The position numbers were made by a program, and so were the translations under genes. 64,000 bases of DNA. Origin: Epiperipatus broadwayi (Eukaryota > Onychophora > Udeonychophora > Euonychophora > Peripatidae). Numbering within the stretch: the stretch's first letter is position 1; each line of letters starts with the position of its first letter. The stretch covers positions 7,503,501 through 7,567,500 of the forward strand of contig JAQFVV010012446.1 of the NCBI GenBank assembly GCA_028023455.1, given 5' to 3'. Below are positions 11,948 through 23,135 of this stretch, in pieces. Under the pieces are notes generated by a model. It did not search any database and was not told the DNA's origin. It saw only the letters and a list, made by a program, of their open reading frames with translations.

Positions 11948-12046
11948 TCACATGAAAAAAAAAGACATCCCCTAAAAATAAGTCTGGACGTATCTTGAAG
12001 CAAAAATTAATATAAGACCTGATCTTATTTTTAGGCAAACATGATA

Positions 12047-13331
12047 GTATACAGAAACAAATCTTCAAGTATTATTCAGGAAGCATTGATGACTTAGAAA
12101 ATAGCAAATTAACATATATCAGAAAAATTCCAAATGTCTATGATCTACCTCTAATTCATAAGGATCATGTTTCACAAAATTATTGTTAATTCTAGAAACT
12201 TTATGTCAAAATTTGTCAAGATTTCTTTCTAGGTTCATAGGCACAGAAGATAGATTATTAAGGATTTTAAGAATTTTGTGAAATTAATAGCAAATATTAA
12301 AATATAAAGAATTCACATATTAATAAGCTTTGATATGGAATGTTTATTAACATGGAATGTTTATTAAATAAATAGTCTATTGTTAAAAAAAAAATTATAT
12401 GTAACTAATAGCTTACAAATAAGAGCAACTCTTCTTATTGATAGAATAATGGAACTTAACATTCTGTATAACAATATATTTTCAATATGACACAAAATCC
12501 AAGAGAAAGAAGGAATGATTATGGAAATACTAAGATCACCTCTGATCAGAAACATTGCCATGTTTGTTTTCACTTTGTTGATAAATTTGTTGTATGTTCA
12601 CATAGTGAAGGACTATTACATATATTCTAGACACAGGCTAATAACACACCTCCAATCAAATTCATAATAAAATTAGAACAAGAACAAAATTGGCATTCTT
12701 AGATATATTTCGTACATGATTACTTTATGACAAAATCAAAACTACATTTTACAGATCCCTCTTCCCACCAAACAGAAAAATACTTAACATATATATCCAA
12801 TCATGATAGAAACACAAAAAGTGGAGTTATGCTATTGATACTGAACAGAGCAAAATAAGTTTGTTCTGAAGGCAATGTCTTGGGAAAAGATGAGACCAAT
12901 TTAGAACAAACTCATAAAGAAAGGGTATCCATCAGCTATCATTAATAAAACTTGAAATAGATAAATGCATATATAAACAATGATTGAAATTGTATTATAT
13001 CTACATATACAAGGGATAACAGCCATAATGCTATCAATATATTATAAGTTTTCTAAACCCCCTGTGAGGAATCATTTACAAAACATAAAAAGCTGAAAAA
13101 CAAAAACTGTACTAGCCACCCATCAACATTTTTTTTTTAAAAAAAGACAAAGAAATAGTTAAAGAAGAAAAGGCAGATGTGTCTAAAGTAGCAGATCATA
13201 TATGTATTAATGAACATATATGTTCAATGAGTTAAAGACAAGAATAATGAACAGATAAAAGGTTGCTCTCATGATATTGATAAATAACTTTATAAATCAA
13301 CCTACTATGAAAATCCCTAATTTTGGAAATA
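12047..13331 (+). pseudogene. Penelope-like element, RT plus endonuclease remnant (plus copy)
   Basis: PLEs encode a reverse transcriptase followed by a GIY-YIG endonuclease. Reading across frames, KIPNVYDLPLIHKDHV near 12135 resembles the conserved YGLPKIHK segment. SNHDRNTKSGVMLLILNRA near 12810 resembles the SHHP..(V)KSG..L..RA block after the palm. LIKKGYPSAIINKT near 12920 is the typical F(I)KNGYP segment, and KADVSKVADHICINEHI near 13170 resembles the end of the endonuclease. Many frameshifts and stops show it is dead. The 5' side abuts the mariner-type element and the 3' side is cut by a MITE at 13332, so it has been hit at least twice or is truncated. Confidence 0.6.
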
Positions 13332-14265
13332 CAGCTGGGTCTCGTTTTATGCGCGGATTATTTTAATGCGATTCATATTTCTTCTTAATATCTTTCATAT
13401 TTCACTATATTTATTAGATATCAAGAAATTTAAATTATTAATAACTTATTTTGACTTGAAATACTTTTTTTCCCCAAAAATATAATGTTATATTAGCAGC
13501 TAACGTGAATGGCCTGAAGCTGTATTTAGAATTTTAGCTTCTATGTAAATAACCTATTTATACTAATGAATGAATAATAATAATAAATTTATACTTACAT
13601 ATAAAAATATCGCAATATATATTCAAAAAAATTAAACTTTTAAAACGTATATTTTGTTATATATAACAAAAATAAATAGTCTTTTAGATTTTTAAAATAA
13701 AAAATGAAGATTTTATAAACTGAAAATAATCTTTTTAATGATAATGTTTTGATTGAGATCTTATTTTTTTAATATAGAAACAGAAAACCATTAACACAGC
13801 ACAAGACTGAAAATGGCGCTAGTTGTACATCACATCACGAATAAAAATAAAGTGGCTAAAAGATTTCTCTGGGCATAATTGCTGAGAGATTCTTGACTTC
13901 ATTTAAGGAGAAGCCACAATACATCACATCACATCGAATCTGATTTCTTACCAGTTTACAAACGAACGCTAGCGGTAATGATTAAAATATTTAAGAAAAA
14001 TGTAAAGTTAAATACTGTAGTAATAAAAAAAGTTTGTCTTGTATTAATTTTTTTCAAATATTTGAAATTTTTTATTAATCATACTTTATTTGCTTATTAT
14101 TTTAAAGCGAATTTTAAAGTAATTTTTCTTTGCTTTTATGTGAATTCTGAAAATTACAGCACCTATCCCTCGTTTTTCAAGGTAAATTAAGTCTATTTTT
14201 GTGTGATTTTTTTTAATGCGGGTTTTCTGTGGAACCTATCTATTGTATAAAACGAGACCCAGGTA
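13332..14265. mobile_element. TA-flanked MITE, copy 1 (934 bp)
   Basis: Terminal inverted repeats start CAGCTGGGTCTCGTTTTAT (left) and TACCTGGGTCTCGTTTTAT (right, reverse complement). TA flanks both ends (13330-13331 and 14266-14267). Compared with the copies at 33.6 and 37.7 kb this one is in the opposite orientation. Shared interior blocks include AACCTATCTAT, TTACTTTAAAATTCGC-like text and CAACTAGCGCCA-like text. No transposase is encoded; open frames such as 13978-14190 are AT-driven. TA duplications and TIRs suggest a Tc1/mariner-mobilised non-autonomous family. Confidence 0.8.
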
Positions 14266-14359
14266 TACTCACTAATCTTACCATTCCTGAAATGGAAAAA
14301 AAATGGAGAAATTAGGAAAACCCTCGTAGATAAGTATATGCAATTTTTACTGGTTTGCC

Positions 14360-14515
14360 TTTGACAGAATAATATAATTAATAAGGTCATCATCTTAAAT
14401 TCAGTATTCATGAATCTAAAGGCCAACAATTCAATTCCCATGCTATTCAGGCTAGCAATGCCTGACGAAAGTATTAATACATTCAAATCCCCTTGCATTG
14501 TATACTAATAAATGT
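14360..14515. repeat. Repeat shared with 16.1 kb, possible PLE 3' end
   Basis: ATTCAGTATTCATGAATCTAA with CAATTCAATTCCCATG matches 16135-16185 (ATTCAGTATTCGTGAATCTAA, GTTCAATTTCCATG). It is followed by CCTGACGA and a GTATTAATAC hairpin, a layout reminiscent of degenerate hammerhead-type ends of PLEs. As it follows the PLE remnant beyond the MITE, it may be that element's 3' terminus. Confidence 0.35.
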
Positions 14516-15889
14516 GTTGTTAGTAAAAACTAAATGTACTTGAAAAGCTATAAATAAAGTTTGAATTTTTCTAAAAATATTTACCAATTAAATTACTTAA
14601 TGGAAACAGTCCAATATATAATTACAAAAATTTCACTTAACAGGATTTATCTAGTCTAAAATATAACATTGTATTTAAATTATAAACATATATTTTTTAT
14701 CAAATATATATATAATTTTAAAAAAGAAAGCTGTCATATAGATCTAAGTGTAATGAAAATTTTAAAATAATTTCAGGCCCCCATATATATAAACATACCA
14801 TATGATATGTGGTCATATAATGTATGTATTAAGCAAAAATAATCATGGTAATAAAATATTAAATGTGAACAGTTATATCTTATTTAATAATGAAAGCAAA
14901 AGCTAAAATTTGATAAGAGATGGAAAATAATATCTCAATCGTACCAAAATTCTTTACCAATATTTATTCTCATAATTATTTATGCCATAGATCTAAACCT
15001 GTTGACTACAATAATGTTAACAGTAACAATAGTAATTTTAAGACTGCAATGGGTGTAAAACACCCCACAATATTAGCACATAAGAATATGCTAATACAAA
15101 TATTAATATAAAAACTATTATAAAAGCCTGCATGAACAAAGATATTTGTAACCTTCAGAAATACTCTTTAAATTTAAGCTAGAACTTACAAAATGTTTTA
15201 AAGTATTTAAGACTTTGAAGATGACCCATTACTTGAATGAATTAATAAAGACTACATACCAAAAATAGCTGCTCAAAAAGTAAAACAAAAAGGAAGAAAT
15301 ATACCAGAATATATGCAGGGAAATATTAAAAAATAACCAATTTAGATAAATACTGGATTATGTATATGTAACTGAAAATATTTAGTTAGAAAATCTATAG
15401 AAAAGAATAAAAATTAATATCAAACAAAATATTGCAGTATATATGTATAAAAAGATGCCTCTATTAGTAACATTACATCATAAAGAATTCTCCAAAGCAA
15501 TATATAATAACTATAAAAAAAAAACCCTACTAATCCATAGGTTTATGATATTTAAAATGTCACAAAATTTTAAATACGAAGATCAGAGATGCAATCATTA
15601 TCAATATTTTAAAAGAAAGAGCGGGAAAAAAAATAAAATAGAAAAATTATTGGCAAAGTTACACACCAAATGTTTAAATGATATTGGATATACCAGATGA
15701 TTAGAAGAATGATACATTGATATCAATGATTAAAAAAAAAGATATTAAAAATGACAACCTATCAATATGTCATTTATAGAAGACTTTAAAGCTTGAGGTA
15801 ACCAAACAGGCTTGATTTCAAAGTGAATATAGGAAGCAACCAATGACAATGATATTGTGCATTGGACATTCAGATTACAAAAAAAAAAA
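14516..15889. other. AT-rich DNA, no gene identified
   Basis: AT-rich. A Lys/Asn-rich frame at 15443-15700 (85 codons) stays open, but I recognise no motif and it lacks splice or promoter support. Confidence 0.45.
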
Positions 15890-16215
15890 AGACTTTTATT
15901 TAAACTTTTCAAGTACATCTGACTATTATTGTAATAACACACAGACTAATATAAAATGTTTTGAATGGCATTATTCTCTTCACTTCATCAGATATTGCTG
16001 GTCTGACCAATGACATTATTGGCAGAGGAATCAAAAGTAGCAATCTTTAGATTCATGAATGGTGAATTTAAGGTGATGCTCTAAAAAACTAGATTTAAAA
16101 GAATAGACTTATTGGTTAAATTGCCTTCTTATATTCAGTATTCGTGAATCTAAAAATCACACGTTCAATTTCCATGTTATTAACTATCACTCGTTAAGTC
16201 AACCACATCTAAAGA
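15890..16215. repeat. Repeat with internal inverted arms, PLE-end-like
   Basis: Arms at 16046-16085 and 16118-16155 are inverted repeats (TTTAGATTCATGAAT against ATTCGTGAATCTAAA). The left part contains ACTTCATCAGATATTGC, the reverse complement of a CTGATGAAGT motif; the flanking AAACTTTTC text recalls the repeat at about 0.98 kb. It is consistent with a decayed PLE terminal region. Confidence 0.35.
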
Positions 16216-16429
16216 AGAGAGAATGATACTAGTTGAAATGTGTTATATTATAATGAGTGCGTTATTAATTGTTTTGCCAATAGTACTTTGAAGCTTCAAG
16301 GAAAGAATAATCAAAAGAAATCAAAAAAAGTAGAACCAAAAATAAATGCACAACGTATATTGTCTTTTCAAAAAAGAATAAAATAATGACTGATAGTATC
16401 TATCTTAGTCGATTAAGATAAACATATAT
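16216..16429. other. AT-rich spacer
   Basis: No motif recognised. Confidence 0.4.
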
Positions 16430-16765
16430 AAAATTAATCAGAGAATAAAATTTGGATTAAGTATTTAGTAAAATCACATTACTATGAACTTGAAAAGAAA
16501 AGTTCTATTAGTGCTTAATTATGGGTCTGAGATGTGGACATTTTACAAATGAGCAATACAAAAATTATAAAAAAAACCACTGAGAAGATGTATAGATGTA
16601 TAATGGAATTAATACTAAGGAAATGGAAGCAAAATGTATAAATACATTGGACTGGCATACTATCAGAAGAGATGACAATAGAAGGATAATTGATATAAAG
16701 ACTAAACTGCAAATCAAGAGTATAATAGAGAATTAGAAAATGAGATACAAGTTAGCTAAAGAGAA
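16430..16765 (+). pseudogene. RTE-like LINE C-terminal remnant
   Basis: Text read across frames gives SMNLKRKVLLVLNYGSEMWT near 16480-16545, then an RRC segment and IRRDDNRR near 16665. These follow the order of the conserved RTE/CR1-like C-terminal part (LKRKVFN..VL.V.TYGSE.W.L, then the RR-C and R-D-D/N-R-W segments). The same blocks are read more cleanly at 40.6-41.3 kb. Frameshifts are frequent and the element is clearly dead. Confidence 0.5.
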
Positions 16766-18059
16766 GCGGAAATTGTAAAGACTATTGCTCTTGAATTAAT
16801 AATGATGATAATCATAATATATGTATATAACATGTACATATGAAGATTATTCATAAAAATACAACCTTGATAAAAAAAAATCTATTATTATAAATTTCAA
16901 ATACAATTTCTCAGAAATAGTTTATCAAATTTAGTAATGTTTTATAAGGAATAAATTCATATTTCTAATACATGAAAATGTCAGATTACTTTCTCTCCCC
17001 CTTTTTTAAATTCAGTTTAAATTCCACAAGTATAATCAGAATTAAAAAAAAAAAAAGATAAGTGATCAGATATGTCAATTTTATCTGCCAATTTAGTTTA
17101 CATTGGAAAAAAAATCAGATTAATTACATTTTTTTTTTGTTTTATTTACTTAATTTATAAAGAGAAAGTTTTTTTTTTTACCTTAGCTAACAAATCTTAA
17201 ACATACAAGTTTTAAATTAAGGGTTAATATTGTGCATCATAAAGTGGGTGATATTGCCATCTGGGAATGTTGGAATGATTTTGTGGCTGTAATAACTTCA
17301 GTTGCAATTGGGGTCCATTGAATAAAAATGACAATGTGTTGAGGCATAATGAAAAAAATTTTTTTTGAAAAACCTCCTTAGCAAATTTTTCTGCCATTTA
17401 ACATAGTTGAAGACTTGGTGATTATTTTCAGAATAAGTCTATCAGTGATGAAGTGCACTGACAGGTCTTAACAAGCACGTCATGCATTGTTGGGAAGTTC
17501 AGCATGCATTACCAGGATTATGTACATGCAATAATTACTTTAAAAAAATGCATATTCCATACTTTCAATCTTTACTGATTATGGATAAAGCAAATTATAC
17601 TATTGTTTCAATAAAACAGTACTTTACACATATTTATATTTTTAATGTATAAAAAATATTTATAGACATTTATATAGCTATTATAAAGAATTGATTATTT
17701 TCTGATTTTTATTTATATACATTTACTTATATATCTACCATATATATTAGCGCAATACTATTCAAAGTGTGCAGTCAATATCATTGTCACATGAAAACAG
17801 GAATATAAATTATAAAAAAAACCTGTTAACCATTAATATTTAATTGTATATATCAAATCATCTGTGTTAACTGATAAATAAGGAATGTGTTAATAAGAAA
17901 AAACTAAAATTATTACTGATTCTTAATTGCATATTGATGTATTTTTTTCCAATTAATTATTTCTTGATAAATTTAGTTTGATATTTAACAATTTAATACC
18001 AAATTCATATATCTAAGGCTGAGCAAAAACACCCAACAACCCAGTTTAGTAGTTTCATT
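16766..18059. other. AT-rich DNA, one complex patch unclassified
   Basis: Mostly homopolymer-rich. About 17225-17530 is of higher complexity with short open runs on both strands, but no family could be assigned. Confidence 0.4.
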
Positions 18060-19690
18060 AAGTCTGTTATTGGTCATTTTATAAGACATTATATATTAAG
18101 TTGTGAACACTATTCTAATAAAGAACTATTGCAAAAAAATTTGACTCGGGCAAGAGAAATTGGACTTTCTCAATTATATAAATTGTTACAACTTTAATTT
18201 TATGCCTCTACATGATAAATAAACACACACATATTTTTCTTATGGCTGAACTTAAAGAGAAAAGGTAGATTATATAGTATTAAATATTTGAACTATGACT
18301 ATTTGATCATTCCGAACAATATATTACTGATGTGACTGATTGGCAAAAAAGTTTAATCCTTTTAAAGACTACCATGTCATTGAATAAAAAGGTCATGCTG
18401 ACAAGAAAGATACATTTTTTTTATCTCATTTTCAAGCATTTAAAGAACAATTTTTGAGACAAACCAACCTTGGCAAAATTTTTTTCATTAACATCCAGAC
18501 AAGATGAAGATGATATTTTTTTACACTTCATTACTGATTGCTAAATTGGGAAAACTATACACTAGATGAAGAACTAATTCTACTGGCTATAAGTGAGATA
18601 AGGTACTGAATTTCTTCCAGAAATAATACAGTACAAAGAAGAACTGATGATATGATTCATTATGTATTTTTTTAAAAATCTTAATTCTTTTTACAGGTTG
18701 ATGAGTCAACGTTGCCAGAAAATGAAGCTTTATTTTGAGCATATATGCAATTGATCATAGGAAAAAAAAATACCAAGCATTACTATTCACCAAAAATTTG
18801 CAAACTGATGTTACAGACAAATCAACACTTCATGCATTTAGAATTTTTTAAAGAAGCATAAATCTCCCCCCCCCCCCCCGAGTAATATCTTCTCAATTGC
18901 TACTGATAATGCTGTGTTCATAAGACGATTTGGGCTTTTCTTACGTATTAAAAAAAAAGTGATCCTGAATGTATTCATTACATATCATCAACATTTGAAT
19001 AAACGTCAATATAAGTCATTATATCATGTCATTAAAACAATCACCAAAATCAGAAGCAATTCACTGGACGGCAGATTGTTTGGACAACTTTGTATTGAAA
19101 ATGATAAAGAATTAAAATTGCTTGCCGCTTCATACAGAAGTTTGTTGACTAGTAAAAAGTGCCTGCTTGGATCAGTTTATGAATACTTTAACTTTAGTAC
19201 TAGAATTTACAGAAAACCAAGATGATATTTTTATAAAATTGGATTGATTCCAAAAATGTTATAACTTATTCGACAGACTGACTTGTTTAATAAATTTAAT
19301 GAAACAAATCCATAGATTTAAAGTGATAAGCTGAGTTTAATCAAACAAAAGATGTTATTTTCATATTTACGGCAAAACTTCTGCACAAATGAAGTCTAGG
19401 ACGAAGAGAATTCAGATAGTTTCCAAATTTATCAGCAGTAGCAAAACATGATGAAAACTTGCTTACTTATTGTTAGGACTTGTAGACTTTTTCTTTTCAA
19501 GTACAAACACAGAAGAATCTTCAAAATTATAATACGTGATAGAAGTGATCACAAATGAAGAATTGAAATTTAAATTCAAAAATGGTTACCAACAATTCAA
19601 ATTCTGCCTGCAAAAACAGATATCTACATTTCCCCCTAGATTATAGATATCTTTAATTACATTTCCATCATCATATTTAATGAAACATGG
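18060..19690 (+). pseudogene. hAT-superfamily transposase pseudogene (ZBED5/SCAND3-like)
   Basis: VDESTLPENEALF near 18700 matches the catalytic-core start (VDESTDI..) of the hAT transposases from which vertebrate ZBED5/SCAND3-type genes derive. It is followed by IATDNAVFIRRFG (family: TDGA..M.GR..G), and HVIKTITKIRSNSLDGRLF plus QLCIENDKELKLLAAS match the segment ..VIK.VNFIKS..LN.RLF..LC.....E...LL.H. SKKCLLGSVYE corresponds to WLSRGKVL.RVYE. The clearest open frame is 18914-19225. A stop, frameshifts and a C-run at about 18867 break the copy. The zinc finger and the C-terminal dimerisation region are not recognisable. Confidence 0.6.
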
Positions 19691-19693
19691 ATT

Positions 19694-19781
19694 CAGTGCA
19701 GACACAAATCTATTAACTATATATAAAAAAAAAAGCTCAGTGCAGACACAAATCTATTAACTATATATAAAAAAAAAAGCT
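19694..19781. repeat. Exact 44-bp tandem duplication
   Basis: Two identical 44-base units (19694-19737 and 19738-19781), each starting CAGTGCAGACACAAATC and ending in ten A residues plus GCT. Identity including the A-run implies a very recent duplication or an assembly or replication slip. Confidence 0.9.
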
Positions 19782-21360
19782 AACTACAAATAACTAATCT
19801 CAGTGATTTACGAATAGTGCTGACCAAATTAAAGACAACCATTGATAAATTTAAAACAGTGCATTAGGATCATCATACTCATTTAAATGTTATTCATAGT
19901 TTGGTCTACTTTCCTATATTAAGTGTATGTATATGTACTATGGTTGATTCAAATAAAATAATTTTATAATTTCAGCCTTCTAAGTACTACGTTGTTGAAC
20001 ATAGGTTGAAATAGAGGCTTATAAATGACATTTGATTCATCTCCATTTATTTGCTTTAAGATTATAGATTTCCAGGAGGGTGATCAACAATGTTTTTTTC
20101 TAAAAAGTCTGAGATCCCCTGGGTTAGTGGAAAAACCACAACTGATGATCAAGTATTTAACATGTGAGCTTAATAATTTTGCTAAAAAGATTCCTTTGTT
20201 ATTATTACTAAAAAAATAACACTTTATAGCTTTTGTCGTTTATTACATAATTTAAGAATATACAATTTTATTTGCTTATTACAAATTCTTCTAATGAAGC
20301 CCTGCATCATTGCTTGTACTTTGGAACTTCTTTTCTTTCACTGTAATCAATTTGGACTTCTGATCATTGCAAGTCACTTCCAGTATAATTGTTTATTGAC
20401 TTCAATAATTAATATGCTGTTTCAGTTACGAAAATATTTCTGTAATTTTTTTGTAAACAAACTTTAAGCAATTGTAAACATTTCTTATTCAACTCTTTCT
20501 TCAGGTGCAAAGTGCATCACTAAACCATAAGCTCAGGATTCTTCGGAATTATAAAATTTGCTTTTAGGAAATCACTTATTGACACACAAAACATTTTTTA
20601 TGAATGCATGTATATATTTGTGATAAAATAGAAATGATTAATTCATAGAAGAAAATACATTATTTAAATAACATGTTCTAATAAAATGTATACAAAACTA
20701 TAATTTAATCTTTAAAAATAAATCTTTACAATGAATTGATAGTTAATCATCAAGAAGATTTGTTAACTTCAATGTCTCAGAAAGAGGCATTATGAATAAG
20801 GATTAAGAAAAGATTAGCAATACCAATCTTATTCTAACAAATTATTTTTAATATTTCACAATAATAACTGTTGCTTCATTCTAAATAATTAGCAAATTAC
20901 TAAATGAGATGAAAAAGAGAATTCGATGTAATATAGAACAGAGGTGCTATGGATAAGAAAAATTGTTTCCAAACTTATTTTTTTGTTTTGATTTTTCTGC
21001 TTATGGTATAAATGATGATTCCGAAATGGTTTCAAAATCAAATATTTAATTTTAATATCCTTAGTTCTATTTTCACCAATATATAATAACTGGAAGCACA
21101 AATGCAGTTGCAATGGATATAATAATCTATTAAAAATCCAATTATTGAAAAAAAAAACAGAATAGTCAACTAAAAACAATTAAAATAAAGACCAGGTTTT
21201 ATCATATGATACAATATCTATAAATATAACATATTTCAGAATAAAATTATTCAATAAAATAAAGTACATACAATATCCAAATTTATTATGTATATATAAA
21301 AGAATAATTAGAACATAAAAATGGAGGCAAGACTATACATAATGATCAACTTCATATAAT
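19782..21360. other. AT-rich DNA, no gene identified
   Basis: No tRNA-like, coding or terminal-repeat signal that I can support. A frame at 20025-20219 has mixed composition but no recognisable domain. Confidence 0.45.
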
Positions 21361-21422
21361 TCTAAGTGTCCAATAATAATAAATCATCTATGTTCTTTAA
21401 TGCTTTTATTACAATCCACTAT

Positions 21423-21455
21423 GACAGTTTCGATTGCCCTAGCAATCTTCTTCAG
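21423..21455 (-). ncRNA. Hammerhead-ribozyme-like motif, PLE end
   Basis: The minus strand reads CTGAAGA, a six-pair stem GATTGC/GCAATC with a short loop, GAAAC, then TGTC. This is the order of the hammerhead core: CUGANGA, stem II, GAA, a minimal stem III (AC-U-GU) and a C at the cleavage position. One extra A sits between CTGAAGA and stem II. Hammerhead motifs with very short stem III are known in PLEs. Stem I pairing with flanks was not convincingly found, so activity is uncertain. Confidence 0.5.
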
Positions 21456-21781
21456 AACTATAACAAACACAATACAAATACATGAATACAAATATATATG
21501 AACATATAATATTACATCCTATAAATATATATACATAAATACTATCCCATAATCATTATTTACATACCCAGATATATCTTTATATATTTCTCTATATAAT
21601 TAGTATTTTTTTATATATTATATATTTTACTCTTTTCATATAATAATATATATAAATTATTTTTATTTCATTTAAATTTATTCTTATTAATCTTTTAATA
21701 TTTAACTCTAACTTTATATATAAATACTTTAATATTTTACATTATTATTATTCAACAGTTGAGATTAGGAGATATAATGTT

Positions 21782-21813
21782 CTGAAGAAGATTGCTGGGC
21801 AATCGAAACTGTA
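21782..21813 (+). ncRNA. Hammerhead-like motif, inverted PLE end copy
   Basis: Same arrangement as the opposing motif at 21423-21455: CTGAAGA, stem GATTGC/GCAATC, GAAAC, TGTA. The predicted cleavage-site base is A rather than C, still within the permitted A/C/U set. Confidence 0.45.
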
Positions 21814-22089
21814 AACTGTAGAAAAGAATGGAAAATAAAGCATTGTAAAAGTACCAAAGTGCTTGGATAACTTAGTATTATATAATAACATTCAATATAT
21901 ATCTTTTTTTTGCCTATAATATTTTTTAACTTATTTTTTATATTCATATATCCAAACCTTAATTGCTAAATTCAAATTTAAAATTTTAAAGTTATATTTT
22001 AGAAGATCCCTCTTTCTATTTTTTATAAAACTAAACATATTTTACTTTAGAAGCTCCCTCTTTCTATTTTTTACATAACTAAATTTTTT

Positions 22090-23135
22090 ATATCAAAATT
22101 TTCTTCAGGCCTAAATCTCTATTTAATACTGGTTTAATATCATTAATATAAATAGCTTCCTTTATTTTCCTATCCCTTTTATTATTTGTAAACTATATTA
22201 TCCTTATACAATCATTTCCAAACTCATGCCCTGTGTCTAATGTATGTAAATATATCAGTGAATTCTTACAATATTTATGTTGTAATAGTCTTCTATATAT
22301 TGAATTCTTTGTTTCTCCTACATAATTTACTTTTAGATTATTAATCTGACACTTTTTACAATTAATTTCATATATTCCATTTATTTCTTATCTGAATTTT
22401 TATTATAATTACTAATATACTTATTCTCTAAAACATGAATCATATTTTTTCTCTTTTTATTAACTACGTTATTACATTATTAAATTTTTTATTAATTTTA
22501 CCTATAACTTTATTTAAATTCTTAACTACATAATTATTTCCTATCTTTATTCCTACTTTTTTCTTCTTTATTATTATTTATATAATCTATCTTTTTTCTA
22601 TTAATCTAATATTATCATTTATAAATTTATTTGGATAACTATTATTAATAAATTCTTTTATTAAATCAATTTGTTTAACATAATCTTCTTTACTTAAGCA
22701 ATAATTTGCTGCTCTATGAATTCTAGAATATATTGTATTTATTTTATACTTTATATTTATATTTGAGTATCAATTAGTTATATTATTATCTATATAACTT
22801 TTCTTATGAAATGATGTTTCAACCCTAATTTCCCTTCTTCATATGACTTAATCATCTTTATATCCAGATATGTCAGTATATTATTATCTTCTTTTTCTAC
22901 AGTAAATTTAATATTTTTATCCATCTTTTTAATATCCTCTATAAATAAATCTACCTGTCTTTGGGTTTTATTAAATATCAATAAATAATCATCTATATAT
23001 CTTTTAATAAATATTGGAGATTATTATTCACTAACGTTAATTTCTCCAATTCTTCCATATAAATATTACTCAATACTCCACTTAATATTGTAAGGCAGTC
23101 GACATAGAAATGTTAAATAAAGCATTGTGAAAGTA
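22090..23135 (-). pseudogene. Penelope-like element, RT palm to GIY-YIG (lineage A)
   Basis: On the minus strand LSGVLSNIYMEELE (RT motif B region) leads to RYIDDYLLIFNKTQRQ near 23005-22960 with the catalytic YIDD. KFTVEKEDNNILTYLDIKM, typical of the PLE segment after the palm, follows near 22910-22855. Near 22385-22140, GIYEINCKKC and NYVGETKNSIYRRLLQH give the GIY...YVG endonuclease signature with its CxxC pair, followed by H-FGND and KEAIYINDIKPVLNR. Several stops and frameshifts lie between the domains and no RT fingers are found. Upstream, an end-like fragment at about 23092-23135 closes the copy. Intronless, consistent with a retrocopy. Confidence 0.75.

Larger units (their letters stand above)
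10553..12044. mobile_element. Mariner-type DNA transposon, non-autonomous, 1.49 kb
   Basis: The left end reads CCGTGTTTCCCTGAAAATAA and the right end, in reverse complement, starts CATGTTTGCCTAAAAATAAG. TA lies directly outside both ends (10551-10552 and 12045-12046), as expected for Tc1/mariner insertion. The subterminal texts (AATAAGACCTA, GACATCCCCT, AAAAATTAATATAAGACC) match a widespread animal MITE-like family as I remember it. No transposase frame is visible. The interior holds a foldback hairpin at 10775-10906 and a tRNA-SINE at 11866-11947, both presumably later arrivals or captured sequence. Confidence 0.7.
21361..21875 (-). mobile_element. PLE terminal region with two opposed end copies
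   Basis: The minus-strand end at 21361-21460 (AAGAAGATTGCTAGGGCAAT, AAGCATTAAAGAACA) is repeated in the opposite orientation at 21775-21875 (AAGAAGATTGCTGGGCAATC, AATAAAGCATTGTAAAAG). A third related piece sits at about 23092-23135. The AT-rich stretch 21460-21760 is homologous to 32975-33170. PLEs are known for partial inverted or tandem end structures ('pseudo-LTRs'), which this resembles. It lies just 3' of the PLE coding remnant at 22.1-23.1 kb. Confidence 0.6.

Noticed and set aside
15443-15700. 85-residue Lys-rich ORF as a host gene
   Set aside because: No motif, splice or promoter support; composition expected for AT-rich DNA.
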